Notes: generated from the letters alone by a model not told the origin. Numbered from the stretch's first letter, positions 55,343-64,000 are shown. The stretch is DNA of 64,000 bases from CAVTYH01 sp963773875 (GCA_963773875.1 CAVZCV010000004.1:34117-98116); one strand, 5' to 3'. Made by a program: numbers and translations.

Positions 55343-55741
55343 CTATGCCGGAGAAAAGCCGGGCAGAACCTTCGTTCGTTGATCAGCGGTCTTCTGCTCG
55401 CGGACCGTCGCATCGGCGAGCACTTGCTCCAGCACCGCCAGGTACTGCTGAAATCGTCGCCGGCCTGCCTGTGTCATCACGACAATCGTTTGCGGCCGGC
55501 CGCGCTTGGCCGCGCGATTTGCCGACACCAGCCCTTCCTCTTCCAGCACTGCCAGATGCCGGTTCAAATTCCCATCGGTCAGTGAGCACAATTCCTTCAA
55601 ATCGTTGAATACCAGGCCCTCGGGGTGCGCCATCAACGACGTGAGAATTCCCAGCCGGGCTTTTTCGTGAATGGCACGATCTAACCCGTCGTATGCAAAG
55701 CGGCCATCGCCGGCATCGGTGGTTTTATTTCGCGAGCTCAT
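55343..55741 (-). CDS. Winged-helix transcriptional regulator
   Basis: 132 residues with a DNA-binding fold of the PF13601 (HTH_34) type: HEKARLGILTSLMAHPEGLV, CSLTDGNLNRHLAVLEEEGL, KRGRPQTIVVMTQAGRRRF. Its ATG at 55741 lies 6 bases after the TGA of the membrane protein gene, so the two form a unit: the regulator probably controls a membrane partner. The ligand or signal is not known. Confidence 0.85.
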   Translation of the reverse strand: MSSRNKTTDAGDGRFAYDGLDRAIHEKARLGILTSLMAHPEGLVFNDLKELCSLTDGNLNRHLAVLEEEGLVSANRAAKRGRPQTIVVMTQAGRRRFQQYLAVLEQVLADATVREQKTADQRTKVLPGFSPA

Positions 55742-55747
55742 TGACGT

Positions 55748-56323
55748 TCAATCCTCGGGGTCGCAGCGAAATTGTCCACGCTTGCGCTCCAGCGTGGTAT
55801 ACAACATCGCCGCCGCCAGCAGTTGACCACCGCCGAAGGTAATGCCCATCGACCACGGCGATAGTGCTGTCGGGCCTTGACCCCAAAACAGGGCGAGCAC
55901 GCCGCAGACTAAATACCAGAGTGCCACGCACAACACCGGCCGCGGCAGCAAGCGACACGAGGCGAACACGCCCAGACTAAAGAGTACGGCCCAAAGCCCC
56001 GGCAACATCCAGGCGGAGTCGATCGACTGTTTGGCAATGACGAGCGTAATCAACCCGCCGGCCGCGATGCACGGCAAAAACTGCTCGATGGCAAACATCG
56101 TCGTGTGCCGCGTAACCGAAGTCCGTGAGCGCCGTGCGCGCAACCCCATTTCAATGCCGATGATCGAAAGATTGATCGCCGCGGCGGAAGCCCATAACCA
56201 AAGATACAGGCTGACATTTTCCGCCGGCCGTGAAATGCACACCGCTTGCAGGATCGCTGTTGCGATTCCCACACAGCCGGAGAGCGCGACCGTCAGCGAT
56301 CGATAGCCGCGAAACACTTCCAT
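55748..56323 (-). CDS. Five- to six-helix membrane protein paired with the regulator
   Basis: 191 residues, mostly hydrophobic helices (TVALSGCVGIATAILQAVCI, LYLWLWASAAAINLSIIGI, FLPCIAAGGLITLVIA, LPGLWAVLFSLGVFASC, VALWYLVCGVLALFWGQ). The real start may be ATG 56379 (MELSQAIAQVSEIRQQL), in another frame: similar planctomycetal proteins carry such a leader before EVFRGYRSL, so a single-base indel near 56330 may have split it. The regulator downstream suggests regulated expression. Function unknown. Confidence 0.7.
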   Translation of the reverse strand: MEVFRGYRSLTVALSGCVGIATAILQAVCISRPAENVSLYLWLWASAAAINLSIIGIEMGLRARRSRTSVTRHTTMFAIEQFLPCIAAGGLITLVIAKQSIDSAWMLPGLWAVLFSLGVFASCRLLPRPVLCVALWYLVCGVLALFWGQGPTALSPWSMGITFGGGQLLAAAMLYTTLERKRGQFRCDPED

Positions 56324-56474
56324 CGCACGAGCTGCTGTCGGATTTCGGAGACTTGAGCAATCGCTTGCGACAATTCCATGGCGACGCCTTGAACAACTTA
56401 TTGGCTACAGGAACCGGGCTCATTTACTCTGCACTGCAAAGTAACGGCGGACGATCATCCTGTCAAGCGATCAT

Positions 56475-56975
56475 TCAAGTTGGTTGCCAAGGAGCATCGA
56501 CCAAGGGAATTTGGTTACTTCCCGGCGGACCGGCCATTTCGGGCTGTTTCTTTGCGGCCGGCGATTTACACACCAGCACCGGACATTGAGCCCCCCGCAC
56601 CACCCTTTCGGCCACACTGCCCATCAGCACGGGGGCTAATCCTGTGCGGCCGCGAGAACTCATCACGATCAGTTCGACATTTTCCTCTTCGGCGACGCGG
56701 ACGATCTCCCTCGCTGGATCGCCCATCACCAGGCGATGCGTGCAGGGCACACTCAGGTCGGTGGGTTGCACCTGCACAAGTGTCTGACGAAGTGATTCGG
56801 AATCCGGTTCCAGCGGGCCAAAGTACAATTCGCCCGCTGCATATGCAGTTGGCGGTTCCTGAACGTGCAAGATGACGAGCTCGGCATTTCGATCGCGCGC
56901 CAGCGAGGTCGCCAGCGGGAGTGCCACATCGCTCAGGTGAGAGAAATCTGTGGGAAGCAGGACTTTTCTCGTCAT
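56475..56975 (-). CDS. Universal stress protein (UspA family)
   Basis: 166 residues from ATG 56975, preceded by GGAGG. VLLPTDFSHLSDVALPLATS and ELVILHVQEPP form the N-terminal fold, and the nucleotide-binding motif is VMSSRGRTGLAPVLMGSVAERVVRGAQCPVLV, the G-2x-G-9x-G(S/T) pattern. The C-terminal tail is basic. It is probably a cytoplasmic stress protein, here in a unit with two small proteins. Confidence 0.9.
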   Translation of the reverse strand: MTRKVLLPTDFSHLSDVALPLATSLARDRNAELVILHVQEPPTAYAAGELYFGPLEPDSESLRQTLVQVQPTDLSVPCTHRLVMGDPAREIVRVAEEENVELIVMSSRGRTGLAPVLMGSVAERVVRGAQCPVLVCKSPAAKKQPEMAGPPGSNQIPLVDAPWQPT

Positions 56976-56991
56976 GGCGCTAACCTCCGCG

Positions 56992-57282
56992 TTAGGCAGG
57001 TACGGATTCCTGATTCCGCCGCGAACTTTTGGCCCGATGTCGGTCTTGGCTTGTGCGTGTGTCGTGGTCGTTGGCGCTGGTTCCACGTGGACGGTGCCCA
57101 AAGACTTCCATCGCCAGTGGAATCGTGCTCAGGGCGCCAATCGACAACATGGTCCAGCCGACAGCTCTCCGCGCTGTGTTAGAGAACCGGTCGGCTAACA
57201 GCAAACCAATCCCCGTTCCTAAAATTCCGCGGGTAGCCGCCACTAGCCCTAATTCTGGAAAGCTTAATTCGGTGTGCCTCAT
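56992..57282 (-). CDS. Small membrane protein next to uspA
   Basis: 96 residues from ATG 57282 with GGAGCATACG upstream. Two hydrophobic segments (LGLVAATRGILGTGIGLLLA and AVGWTMLSIGALSTIPLAM) form a small membrane protein with a charged tail. Related proteins are found beside universal stress proteins in planctomycetes. Function unknown. Its stop lies 16 bases before the uspA ATG. Confidence 0.65.
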   Translation of the reverse strand: MRHTELSFPELGLVAATRGILGTGIGLLLADRFSNTARRAVGWTMLSIGALSTIPLAMEVFGHRPRGTSANDHDTRTSQDRHRAKSSRRNQESVPA

Positions 57283-57369
57283 CGTATGCTCCTTTCGCGC
57301 AACAGCACCGCCCACGCATCTGGCGTTGAAGTTGTAATGGAAACTAAATTTGGATCAGGCAGCATCAAT

Positions 57370-57621
57370 TCAGAAGCAGTTCTTCCGGATCTCCTCCCCA
57401 ACCAGCTGCTTAATTCGCTTAATGGTTTGCTCCTCTTGCCTTTTGATTTCGCGCCATAGCTTTTGCAGTTCCATGTGATCCTCGGCATTGGCGATATATT
57501 GATCGTATCGCCACATGGCATCGAGTCGTCGGCTCAGCTCATGCACCAGATCATGGTCGTGATCGGCAATTCCCCGCGATTCGCCCACGTGCTGGAATTC
57601 TTTTTCGGCTGCAAGGGTCAT
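57370..57621 (-). CDS. Small acidic helical protein in the uspA unit
   Basis: 83 residues from ATG 57621, with a strong GGAGGTATTACC before it. The sequence (MTLAAEKEFQHVGESRGIA, HDLVHELSRRLDAMWRYDQY, LWREIKRQEEQTIKRIKQLV) is highly helical and resembles a short ferritin-like or rubrerythrin-like bundle, but the metal-binding ExxH pattern is not clear. It begins the leftward unit with the small membrane protein and uspA. Confidence 0.65.
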   Translation of the reverse strand: MTLAAEKEFQHVGESRGIADHDHDLVHELSRRLDAMWRYDQYIANAEDHMELQKLWREIKRQEEQTIKRIKQLVGEEIRKNCF

Positions 57622-57908
57622 GGTAATACCTCCTTGATTTAAAACAAAACACAACGACAACAGAGTTTTGCAATTTCCATTCCATTCGGGCATTATTTTA
57701 CAATTGCTATTCATTTGGCCGTTGTCGCACGTAGGCAATATGGATCGAATCCCCGGCAAGATTGGAATGAAACCAATGTGGACGTTTCTCCAGCGCGAAG
57801 GGATGCGACCCGCAACGACAAAATTCGCGGCGCATTCAGCCGGCCAACTGAAATAACTATGATGAAAGCCGCAAGATAACTTTAAAAATCAGGTGCTGGA
57901 GAAATCAC
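57622..57908. other. Divergent intergenic region
   Basis: 287 bases between the uspA unit and the esterase. It is AT-rich near 57690-57715 (TTATTTTACAATTGCTATTC), which may contain promoter elements for either side. No gene is visible. Confidence 0.3.
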
Positions 57909-58801
57909 ATGTCGATGCATTTTGTCAGAGCGACCTTAATTGGCCGCGTCATATTGTCTTTCACCTTGGCGCTATCGCAGCAGTTCGCGCCTACGGCCAG
58001 GCCGATCAAAAAGCGAAGGCTGCGCCCCCGCCGCGGACCGGAGTGCTTTCGGCCGATTACAATCCGTCGCTGCCGACGTTGTTTCTCATCGGCGATTCCA
58101 CCGTGAAAAACAGTTGGGATAAAGGCACCGATGGCCTTTGGGGTTGGGGACATCCGCTGGCCGCATATTTCGATACGAGCAAAATCAATGTCGAAAATCA
58201 GGCCCTCGGTGGCACGAGCAGCCGTTCGTATATCACCGCCGGTCATTGGGAGCGCATGCTGAAGCTCGTGAAGCCTGGCGACTATGTGATTATGCAATTC
58301 GGCCACAACGATGGCGGCGGTGCTAACGGTCGTGGTTCATTGCGCGGCAATGGCGACGAGACGCAAGAGACCACGCGTGATGGCAAGACGGAGACCGTGC
58401 ATTCGTATGGTTGGTACTTGCGAAAGTACATCGCCGATACGAAAGCCAAGGGTGCGACGCCAATTGTCTGCTCGCTCATTCCGCGCAACGATTGGACTGA
58501 GGGCAAAGTGCGTCGCGCCACCGGCAGCTACGGCACCTGGGCCGCTGAAGCGGCGAAGCAAGCCGGCGTGCAATTCATCGATCTGAACAGCATCATCGCC
58601 GACAGGTACGACCAGGTGGGCGCCGAGGCCGTGAAGCCGCTGTTTCCCAAAGAGCACACGCACACCGGTTGGAAAGGTGCGGTTTTGAACGCAGAGTGCG
58701 TAGTGGAAGGCATCAAAAATCTGAAAGACTGCGAGTTGAGCAAGTATCTCTCAGCCGATCCCAAGCCAGTGAAGCCCGCGAGCGATCCGACCGACGGCTG
58801 A
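57909..58801 (+). CDS. Rhamnogalacturonan acetylesterase-like SGNH hydrolase, one frameshift
   Basis: About 297 residues. ATG 57909 follows GGAG and gives a signal peptide (MSMHFVRATLIGRVILSFTL, ALSQQFAPTA). Near 57990 the frame shifts by one base into AYGQADQKAK, so the intact protein is secreted. The SGNH blocks are GDSTVKNSWD (Ser nucleophile), GGTSSRSYIT, QFGHNDGG and the HTHTGWKG tail with the catalytic His, as in CE12 rhamnogalacturonan acetylesterases. It removes acetyl groups from pectin backbones. The neighbouring gene encodes a PL11 lyase that acts on the same polymer. Confidence 0.85.
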
Positions 58802-58957
58802 ATCTAAAGAAAGGCAATCACAAAGAAATTGACCTGGGTCGAATACGTTATATATTAAATATTCTTTGGCTGCGAGATTTTCGGGGAGTCTGGTTTCGCC
58901 GGAGCGCATTCACGCTCGGCGATTGACTGCGGCCGATTAGGAACAGAGAGTCGTCTA

Positions 58958-61900
58958 GTGAGACGTATGGCGAACCACGCACTGATTGCGCAACAGCGCG
59001 CTCGAAGGTCCTGGGCGCTTGATCCGCGTGCGCGGCTCCGGACGCTCCGCTTTGAACGTCTGGAGTCGCGTCAACTGCTAACGCTCACGCATCTATACAC
59101 CTTCAACGACGGCACGGCGAAGGACTCGGTTGGCCAGGCCAACGGTACGCTCCTTCACGGCGCGAAGATCGTCGAAGGCTGGCTTACCCTGCAGAATCTA
59201 TCGGTCGATCAGGCGAGCGGCGCGATCACGAACATCGCGAGCGGCGATGCCGCCGCGCAATACGCACAGCTTCCCAGTGGCGTACTTCCGGCCAGCGGCA
59301 GCGCCACGATCGAGGTTTGGTACACCAGTTCCAGCGCAATGCCCAATTGGGCGCGCATTTTTGATTTCGGCGATCAATCGGGCGGGGCCGGAAATTCTTA
59401 CTTGTTTTTCTCGCCGCGTACAAGTTCCAACGATGCCCGCGCCGTGCTAAGGCCGGCCGGCGGATCGGAACGGGTTGCCGCACTCGCGGGCGGCACATTC
59501 GATGGCTTGCCGCACATGGCGGCCATTGTGGTCGATGCGGCCGCCTCGCAACTGCGGCTTTATATCGATGGCAATCTTGCCGCGACTACCGCGCTGTCGG
59601 GCGCCGGTATCAACAGCATCAGCCCGTCGCTCGGTTTTTTTGGGCGATCGCTTTTTGACACCGATCCGGCGTACACCGGCGGCATCGATGAAATTCGCAT
59701 CTACGACGACGCCCAATCGGCGGCCGCCATTTCCGCCCACGCAGCGCAAGGCGCCACGCGGCCAGTTGCCACCACACCGGCGCGACAGGTGGAAAACTTG
59801 GATCGCGGCATCGTGGCCTTCAATCGCAACAACAATCAGGTCTATCTCAGTTGGCGGTTGCTGGCAAACGACCCGACCGATATTGCTTTTAACGTGTACC
59901 GTGTGACCAATGGCGGTGCGCCGGTCAAACGCAACAACACGCCGATTACAAAGACGACAGATTTTACCGATACGAGCGTCACTCAATCGTCGACGAACGA
60001 ATACTTCGTCCGGCCCGTGATCGGCGGCGTGGAAGGAGCCGATGGCCGGCACTTTACCATTGCGGCGAACTCTGCGGTCAATCAATTCTTGAACATCCCG
60101 CTGAATATTCCGCCCGGCGGAACGACTCCCGACGGAATTGCTTATACCTACAACGCCAACGACGCCAGCGTGGGCGATTTGGACGGCGACGGGCAGTACG
60201 AAATTGTCGTCAAATGGGACTCATCGCTTTCCAAGGACAGTTCACAAGACGGATTCACGGGCAACACGTATTTTGACGCCTATCGTCTTGACGGGACGTT
60301 TATGTGGCGCATCGATCTGGGGCAGAACATTCGCGCCGGCGCGCATTACACCCAGTTCATGGTTTACGATTTGGATGGCGATGGTAAAGCGGAAATCGCC
60401 ATGAAAACGGCGCCGGGCACGGTCGATGGTCTCGGCCATCCGGTGCTGATGGGCAGCGATAAAGTCACGGATGATTACCGGAACGCAACGACCGGCCGAA
60501 TCAATTCCGGCCCTGAATATCTGACAGTTTTCAGTGGCGCGACGGGCGGACAATTGGCAACCGTTGCGTTTAAGCCGGACCGCATCAACACATCGTCGTG
60601 GGGTGACGACTACGGTAATCGGCAAGACCGGATTTTGATGTCAATCGCGTATCTCGATGGTGCTCGTCCAAGTCTGGTCGTGGGCCGCGGTCTTTTCCCC
60701 GGTCAATCGTCCGGCCATGCAGTGCGCAATGAGCTTACTGCCTGGAACTTTCGCAACGGCCAGTTGACGATGCTGTGGTGGTTTCGAGCCGATCAAAACA
60801 CAAGCGCCTACGGGCTGCCGAATGTGAATACGGCTTACATTGGCCAGGGAAATTATGAAATGCAGCCGGCCGATGTCGATGGCGACGGCAAGGATGAAAT
60901 CGTCTATGGCTCGATGACGGTCAACGACAACGGTCAGCCGCTTTACTCGACAGGCCTGGGCCACGGCGATGCGCTATTTGTGACCGACATGGATCAGACG
61001 GATGCCGGCATCGAAGTGTACATGCCGATGGAAAGCCCCGGCAGCAACGGCCACATTACGACCAACGTGCACGATGCCGCGACCGGCTTAGTTTTGTTTT
61101 CCACGCAAACTCGAGCGGGCGATGCGGATCCGGACGTCGGCCGGGGTAATGCGTTCGATATCGATCCGCGCTATCCCGGCTTCGAGCTATGGGATTCGTA
61201 TAACACGAGCATCTATAACGTCGACGGCGCGGCAATCCAGGGCAAGCCGAGTAATATGTTTCAGAATTTCGGCATCCAGTGGGACGCCGATCCGTTGTAC
61301 GAGCTGCTCGACGGCACCACGATTGGCGATTGGCGAATAACCAACGGAGTCGGCGGACGGACGAATTACATTTTTGCGCCCAGCGGGTTGGCATCGAATA
61401 ACGGTACAAAGAGCACGCCATGCCTTACGGCCGATATCTTCGGCGATTGGCGCGAGGAAGTCATTTGGCGGCGCGCCGACAACACGGCTTTGCAGATTTG
61501 GTTCACCACGATTCCGGCCTCGTCGCGGATGGTCACAATGATGGACGACATACAGTATCGTGAAGCCATTGCCTGGCAGAATGTCGGCTATAATCAGCCG
61601 CCGCATCCAAGTTTTTACATGGGCGACGGCATGCGGACGATTCCGGCTGCGAATGTATATCTCGCCGGCGGCCCCTCAAATATTTCACTCGCCGGCAGCA
61701 GCGTGGCGGAGAACCAGCCGGTCGGCACCGTGATCGGTTCGTTGAGTTCGACGGCCTCCGGTACAGCCAGCACGTACACCTACGCATTCGTCACCGGGTC
61801 TGGCAGTCTGGATAACGCGTCGTTCCAGATTGTGGGAAATCAGTTGAAGACATCGGCGATCTTCGATTATGAGGCGAAATCGAATTACTCGATTCGCATG

Positions 61901-63175
61901 CGCACGACCGACGCAAACGGATTGTTTTTCGATAAGCAATTGACCGTCACGATCACCAATGTCAACGAAGCGACGGTGATTGTCAGCGTAGCCAACGCAA
62001 CGCCAAATCCGACGGGCGTTGCCTCTTCCTTGCTCACCGCCTTGGCGAGCGATGATGCTGGTGAAGCGAATATCAAATACACGTGGGCCACGACAGATTC
62101 ACCGGCTGGAGCGGCGAGCCCGACGTTTAGCATTAACGCCTCGAATGCGGCGAAGAATTCGACCATCACGTTCTACATGGCGGGCAGTTATACCCTGCAA
62201 GTGACGGCCACCGATTCTGGGAACCTATCGACGACCAGCAGCGTGAATGTGGTGGTCAACCAGACGCTGAGCGGCATCACGGTGCTGCCTGCGCTGATCA
62301 ACTTGAAAATCGGCGAGTCGCAACCATTTACCAGTACGGCGATCGATCAGTTCGGAAATCCGCTGGCTGTGCAACCGGCCATCGTTTGGAGTCTCGATGA
62401 CGGTTCCGTGGGGAATATCGCTACGAACGGAATTTATACTGCCCCCACGTCGACCTCTGGCACAGCCACGGTACGAGCAACCAGTGGCACAGTGTTCGGA
62501 ACAGCAATGGTGAATGTCGCCTTTGTATTGGGCGATTTCAATCTGAATGGCAGTGTTGATGAAACTGATCTCACGCAAATGCTGCACGCGTTGACCGATC
62601 TGCAAGCGTATCAAACCCTTCACCAGTTAAGCGCCAGCAACCTCGTGGCAATCGGCGATTTGAATTCAGATGGCAACGTGAACAATCGTGATATCCAACC
62701 GCTATTGGATTTGTTGATTGCCGCTTCGGCGAGCGGCGCTGGCGGAGGCTCTGGGAGCACGGCGAGTGAAAATCGCATTCAAACCGTGAGTTCTGTTTCT
62801 GTTCCGTCGATCACAAACTCTGCTCGTTTGGTTGCCGTAAAGGCGAACACTCTCGCGGTTCCATTGGACAATCGCAAATCGCTCTCGTCGTCTGATCCGT
62901 TTTGGGCTTTCGGCTCTAACAGGGCTGATCGATGGCTGGCCAACCCGAATGAATCGAGTAATGTCGAAAATAGCTCCGAATCCGCATTCATGGCAGCTCT
63001 GCAAGAGGCGGATCGCGCAGCTTCGATTGCCAGCGAGCTAATGCGGACCCAAAATCACGGCCGCGGCCGGATCGTTGTTGGATCTCAGGATTCCTTCTTC
63101 GCCAATTACGCATCCCGATGGGGTAGCCAGCCGTGGAGGAGATGGATGCCGCAGATCGATGAGTTGATGATATAA
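58958..63175 (+). CDS. Rhamnogalacturonan lyase (PL11) with LamG, cadherin, Ig and dockerin
   Basis: 1,405 residues. The LEPR-XLL-like motif is LRFERLESRQLLTLTHLYTF. A LamG module (about 45-265) is followed by the PL11 lyase (about 280-905), with QVENLDRGIVAFNRNNNQVY, VSWRLL-type segments, DVDGDGKDEIVYGS, GHGDALFVTDMD and a terminal VGYNQPPHPSFYMGDGM. Then come a cadherin-like module, Ig/PKD-like modules and a type I dockerin at 1192-1257 (GDFNLNGSVDETDL, IGDLNSDGNVNNRDIQPLLD). Cleaves the rhamnose-galacturonate backbone by beta-elimination. Start GTG 58958 or ATG 58967. Intact frame. Confidence 0.92.
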   Translation: MRRMANHALIAQQRARRSWALDPRARLRTLRFERLESRQLLTLTHLYTFNDGTAKDSVGQANGTLLHGAKIVEGWLTLQNLSVDQASGAITNIASGDAAAQYAQLPSGVLPASGSATIEVWYTSSSAMPNWARIFDFGDQSGGAGNSYLFFSPRTSSNDARAVLRPAGGSERVAALAGGTFDGLPHMAAIVVDAAASQLRLYIDGNLAATTALSGAGINSISPSLGFFGRSLFDTDPAYTGGIDEIRIYDDAQSAAAISAHAAQGATRPVATTPARQVENLDRGIVAFNRNNNQVYLSWRLLANDPTDIAFNVYRVTNGGAPVKRNNTPITKTTDFTDTSVTQSSTNEYFVRPVIGGVEGADGRHFTIAANSAVNQFLNIPLNIPPGGTTPDGIAYTYNANDASVGDLDGDGQYEIVVKWDSSLSKDSSQDGFTGNTYFDAYRLDGTFMWRIDLGQNIRAGAHYTQFMVYDLDGDGKAEIAMKTAPGTVDGLGHPVLMGSDKVTDDYRNATTGRINSGPEYLTVFSGATGGQLATVAFKPDRINTSSWGDDYGNRQDRILMSIAYLDGARPSLVVGRGLFPGQSSGHAVRNELTAWNFRNGQLTMLWWFRADQNTSAYGLPNVNTAYIGQGNYEMQPADVDGDGKDEIVYGSMTVNDNGQPLYSTGLGHGDALFVTDMDQTDAGIEVYMPMESPGSNGHITTNVHDAATGLVLFSTQTRAGDADPDVGRGNAFDIDPRYPGFELWDSYNTSIYNVDGAAIQGKPSNMFQNFGIQWDADPLYELLDGTTIGDWRITNGVGGRTNYIFAPSGLASNNGTKSTPCLTADIFGDWREEVIWRRADNTALQIWFTTIPASSRMVTMMDDIQYREAIAWQNVGYNQPPHPSFYMGDGMRTIPAANVYLAGGPSNISLAGSSVAENQPVGTVIGSLSSTASGTASTYTYAFVTGSGSLDNASFQIVGNQLKTSAIFDYEAKSNYSIRMRTTDANGLFFDKQLTVTITNVNEATVIVSVANATPNPTGVASSLLTALASDDAGEANIKYTWATTDSPAGAASPTFSINASNAAKNSTITFYMAGSYTLQVTATDSGNLSTTSSVNVVVNQTLSGITVLPALINLKIGESQPFTSTAIDQFGNPLAVQPAIVWSLDDGSVGNIATNGIYTAPTSTSGTATVRATSGTVFGTAMVNVAFVLGDFNLNGSVDETDLTQMLHALTDLQAYQTLHQLSASNLVAIGDLNSDGNVNNRDIQPLLDLLIAASASGAGGGSGSTASENRIQTVSSVSVPSITNSARLVAVKANTLAVPLDNRKSLSSSDPFWAFGSNRADRWLANPNESSNVENSSESAFMAALQEADRAASIASELMRTQNHGRGRIVVGSQDSFFANYASRWGSQPWRRWMPQIDELMI

Positions 63176-63277
63176 AGAACTTTCGATTTCCACGAGATTC
63201 GCGGCGCCCCATGCAACGTCGGACATTTCTCCAATGTGCAATCGGTTCGACGTTTGCCTCGCCATGCGATTGCTGCC

Positions 63278-64000
63278 ATGCCTAGCCTTGATATTAACAC
63301 CTCGATGAAGCCGCTCGCCGATGCGGTCGCGGCGAATCAGGTTATCGCGGCGACGATTTACGTGCGTCATGGTGAGCGGGAATTTTCAAAAGCGTTTGGT
63401 GCTGCGAAATCGGTCGACGACATTTTCTTGTTGGCGTCGATTTCAAAACCGATTTCTGTCGCCGCCTTAATGACGCTGTTCGATCAGGGTCAATTTCGGC
63501 TCGAGGACTCGGTTCGAAAATTCATTCCGGAATTTAACGGCGATGATCGTGATCGGATTACAATTCAGGATCTGTTTACGCATACTTCCGGTCTGCCCGA
63601 TCAGCTGCCAGCGAATGAAATACTGAGGAAGCGCCATGCGCCGCTTTCGGAATTTGTGGAACAAGCCATCCGTACGCCACTGCTGTTTTCGCCGGGCACA
63701 AAATATAGCTATTCCAGCAGGGGAATTTTGTTGGCAGCGGAAATCGCGCGGCGGATTACCGGATCGAAATTTAACGACCTGGTCGACGATCGAATCTTTC
63801 AGCCACTCGGAATGCGGCAATCAGCAATGGGCCTGGGCCGATTCAAGCTCGAAGAAACGATGTTCTGCCAGGTGGGTGCTGCGCCAGCGGAAGCGGGCGA
63901 CGGCGATACATCCGCCGACGGCTGGAACTGGAATAGCAACTATTGGCGGAGTCTTGGCTCGCCGTGGGGTGGGGTACATGCTTCCGCGCCTGACGTGGCA
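63278..64000 (+). CDS. Serine hydrolase (beta-lactamase/class C family), 3' end outside window
   Basis: From ATG 63278 the frame is open to the window end (241 residues so far). It has SISK (Ser54, Lys57, the S-x-x-K motif) in FLLASISKPISVAAL, KFIPEFNGDD, ITIQDLFTHTSGLPDQL and the Y-x-S motif at Tyr145 in KYSYSSRGILLA, so it is of the beta-lactamase/D-ala-D-ala carboxypeptidase-like class. A twin-arginine start MQRRTFLQCAIGSTFAS at 63210 lies in another frame and may be the true signal, separated by an indel near 63255. Substrate unknown. Confidence 0.8.
   Translation, partial: MPSLDINTSMKPLADAVAANQVIAATIYVRHGEREFSKAFGAAKSVDDIFLLASISKPISVAALMTLFDQGQFRLEDSVRKFIPEFNGDDRDRITIQDLFTHTSGLPDQLPANEILRKRHAPLSEFVEQAIRTPLLFSPGTKYSYSSRGILLAAEIARRITGSKFNDLVDDRIFQPLGMRQSAMGLGRFKLEETMFCQVGAAPAEAGDGDTSADGWNWNSNYWRSLGSPWGGVHASAPDVA

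Noticed and set aside
54572..55585. A long plus-strand open frame of 337 codons
   Set aside because: It is antisense to the radical SAM gene, which has clear Cys and SAM motifs. The plus frame shows no family features.
1..64000. tRNA or rRNA genes
   Set aside because: No T-loop GTTCGA-A-TC pattern with a matching acceptor stem, and no rRNA conserved core, was seen by eye. A covariance search would be decisive.

Overview
This window reads as chromosomal DNA of a planctomycete, probably of the Pirellulales type. The evidence is a set of lineage markers: DUF1559 pseudopilins with H-x9-DG endings, a PEP-CTERM protein, giant secreted proteins that start with a planctomycetal LEPR-XLL-like motif and end in a type I dockerin, a PPi-type phosphofructokinase and a DUF4118 histidine kinase. 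I see no tRNA, rRNA, CRISPR array, transposase or phage gene.

Layout. 1-6.5 kb: a frameshifted ParD/ParE-type toxin-antitoxin pair, a badly frameshifted DUF2071 gene, a DUF1559 gene, purH and trpC. 6.6-18.6 kb: a Gfo/Idh/MocA oxidoreductase, fabH, fabF, a secreted esterase, murD, uvrA, a ferredoxin, an FkbM methyltransferase and an orphan histidine kinase. 18.6-26.2 kb, minus strand: two pseudopilins, a lipoprotein, a J-domain/zinc-ribbon protein and a PilM-like protein, which look like one type IV pilus or secretion-type locus. 26.4-28.3 kb: two exported planctomycetal proteins. 28.5-37.4 kb: queG and dus (tRNA modification), then zwf, an SDR, gnd, a HAD hydrolase and pfp, a sugar-phosphate operon read leftward from a promoter near 37.35 kb. 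37.5-44 kb: small hypotheticals, a duplicated DUF559 nuclease gene bordered by GC-rich hairpins, a secreted protein, a membrane Ser/Thr kinase, a DUF1559 protein and a PEP-CTERM protein. 44.4-64 kb: three LEPR/dockerin giants (a HExxH protein with LamG and Ig modules, an Asp-box propeller, and a PL11 rhamnogalacturonan lyase), a rhamnogalacturonan acetylesterase beside the lyase, a radical SAM/B12 protein, a regulator with a membrane partner, a UspA trio and a serine hydrolase cut by the window end.

The most interesting signal is a shared upstream module in front of purH (plus strand, 3456-4048) and pfp (minus strand, 37379-36710). Both copies carry a nearly identical sigma70-like promoter, then a leader of more than 500 nt containing a conserved GTGAAATAAC/GTTATTTCAC stem whose loops differ. 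This could be an undescribed cis-regulatory RNA or a dispersed promoter-carrying repeat.

A second pattern is technical or evolutionary. Many well-recognised genes carry single-base frameshifts, often at homopolymers, and they are densest in the first 6 kb. Housekeeping genes are affected (purH, trpC, gnd, pfp), so sequence error is more likely than decay for most of them. For these genes I give the corrected span and the approximate shift points.
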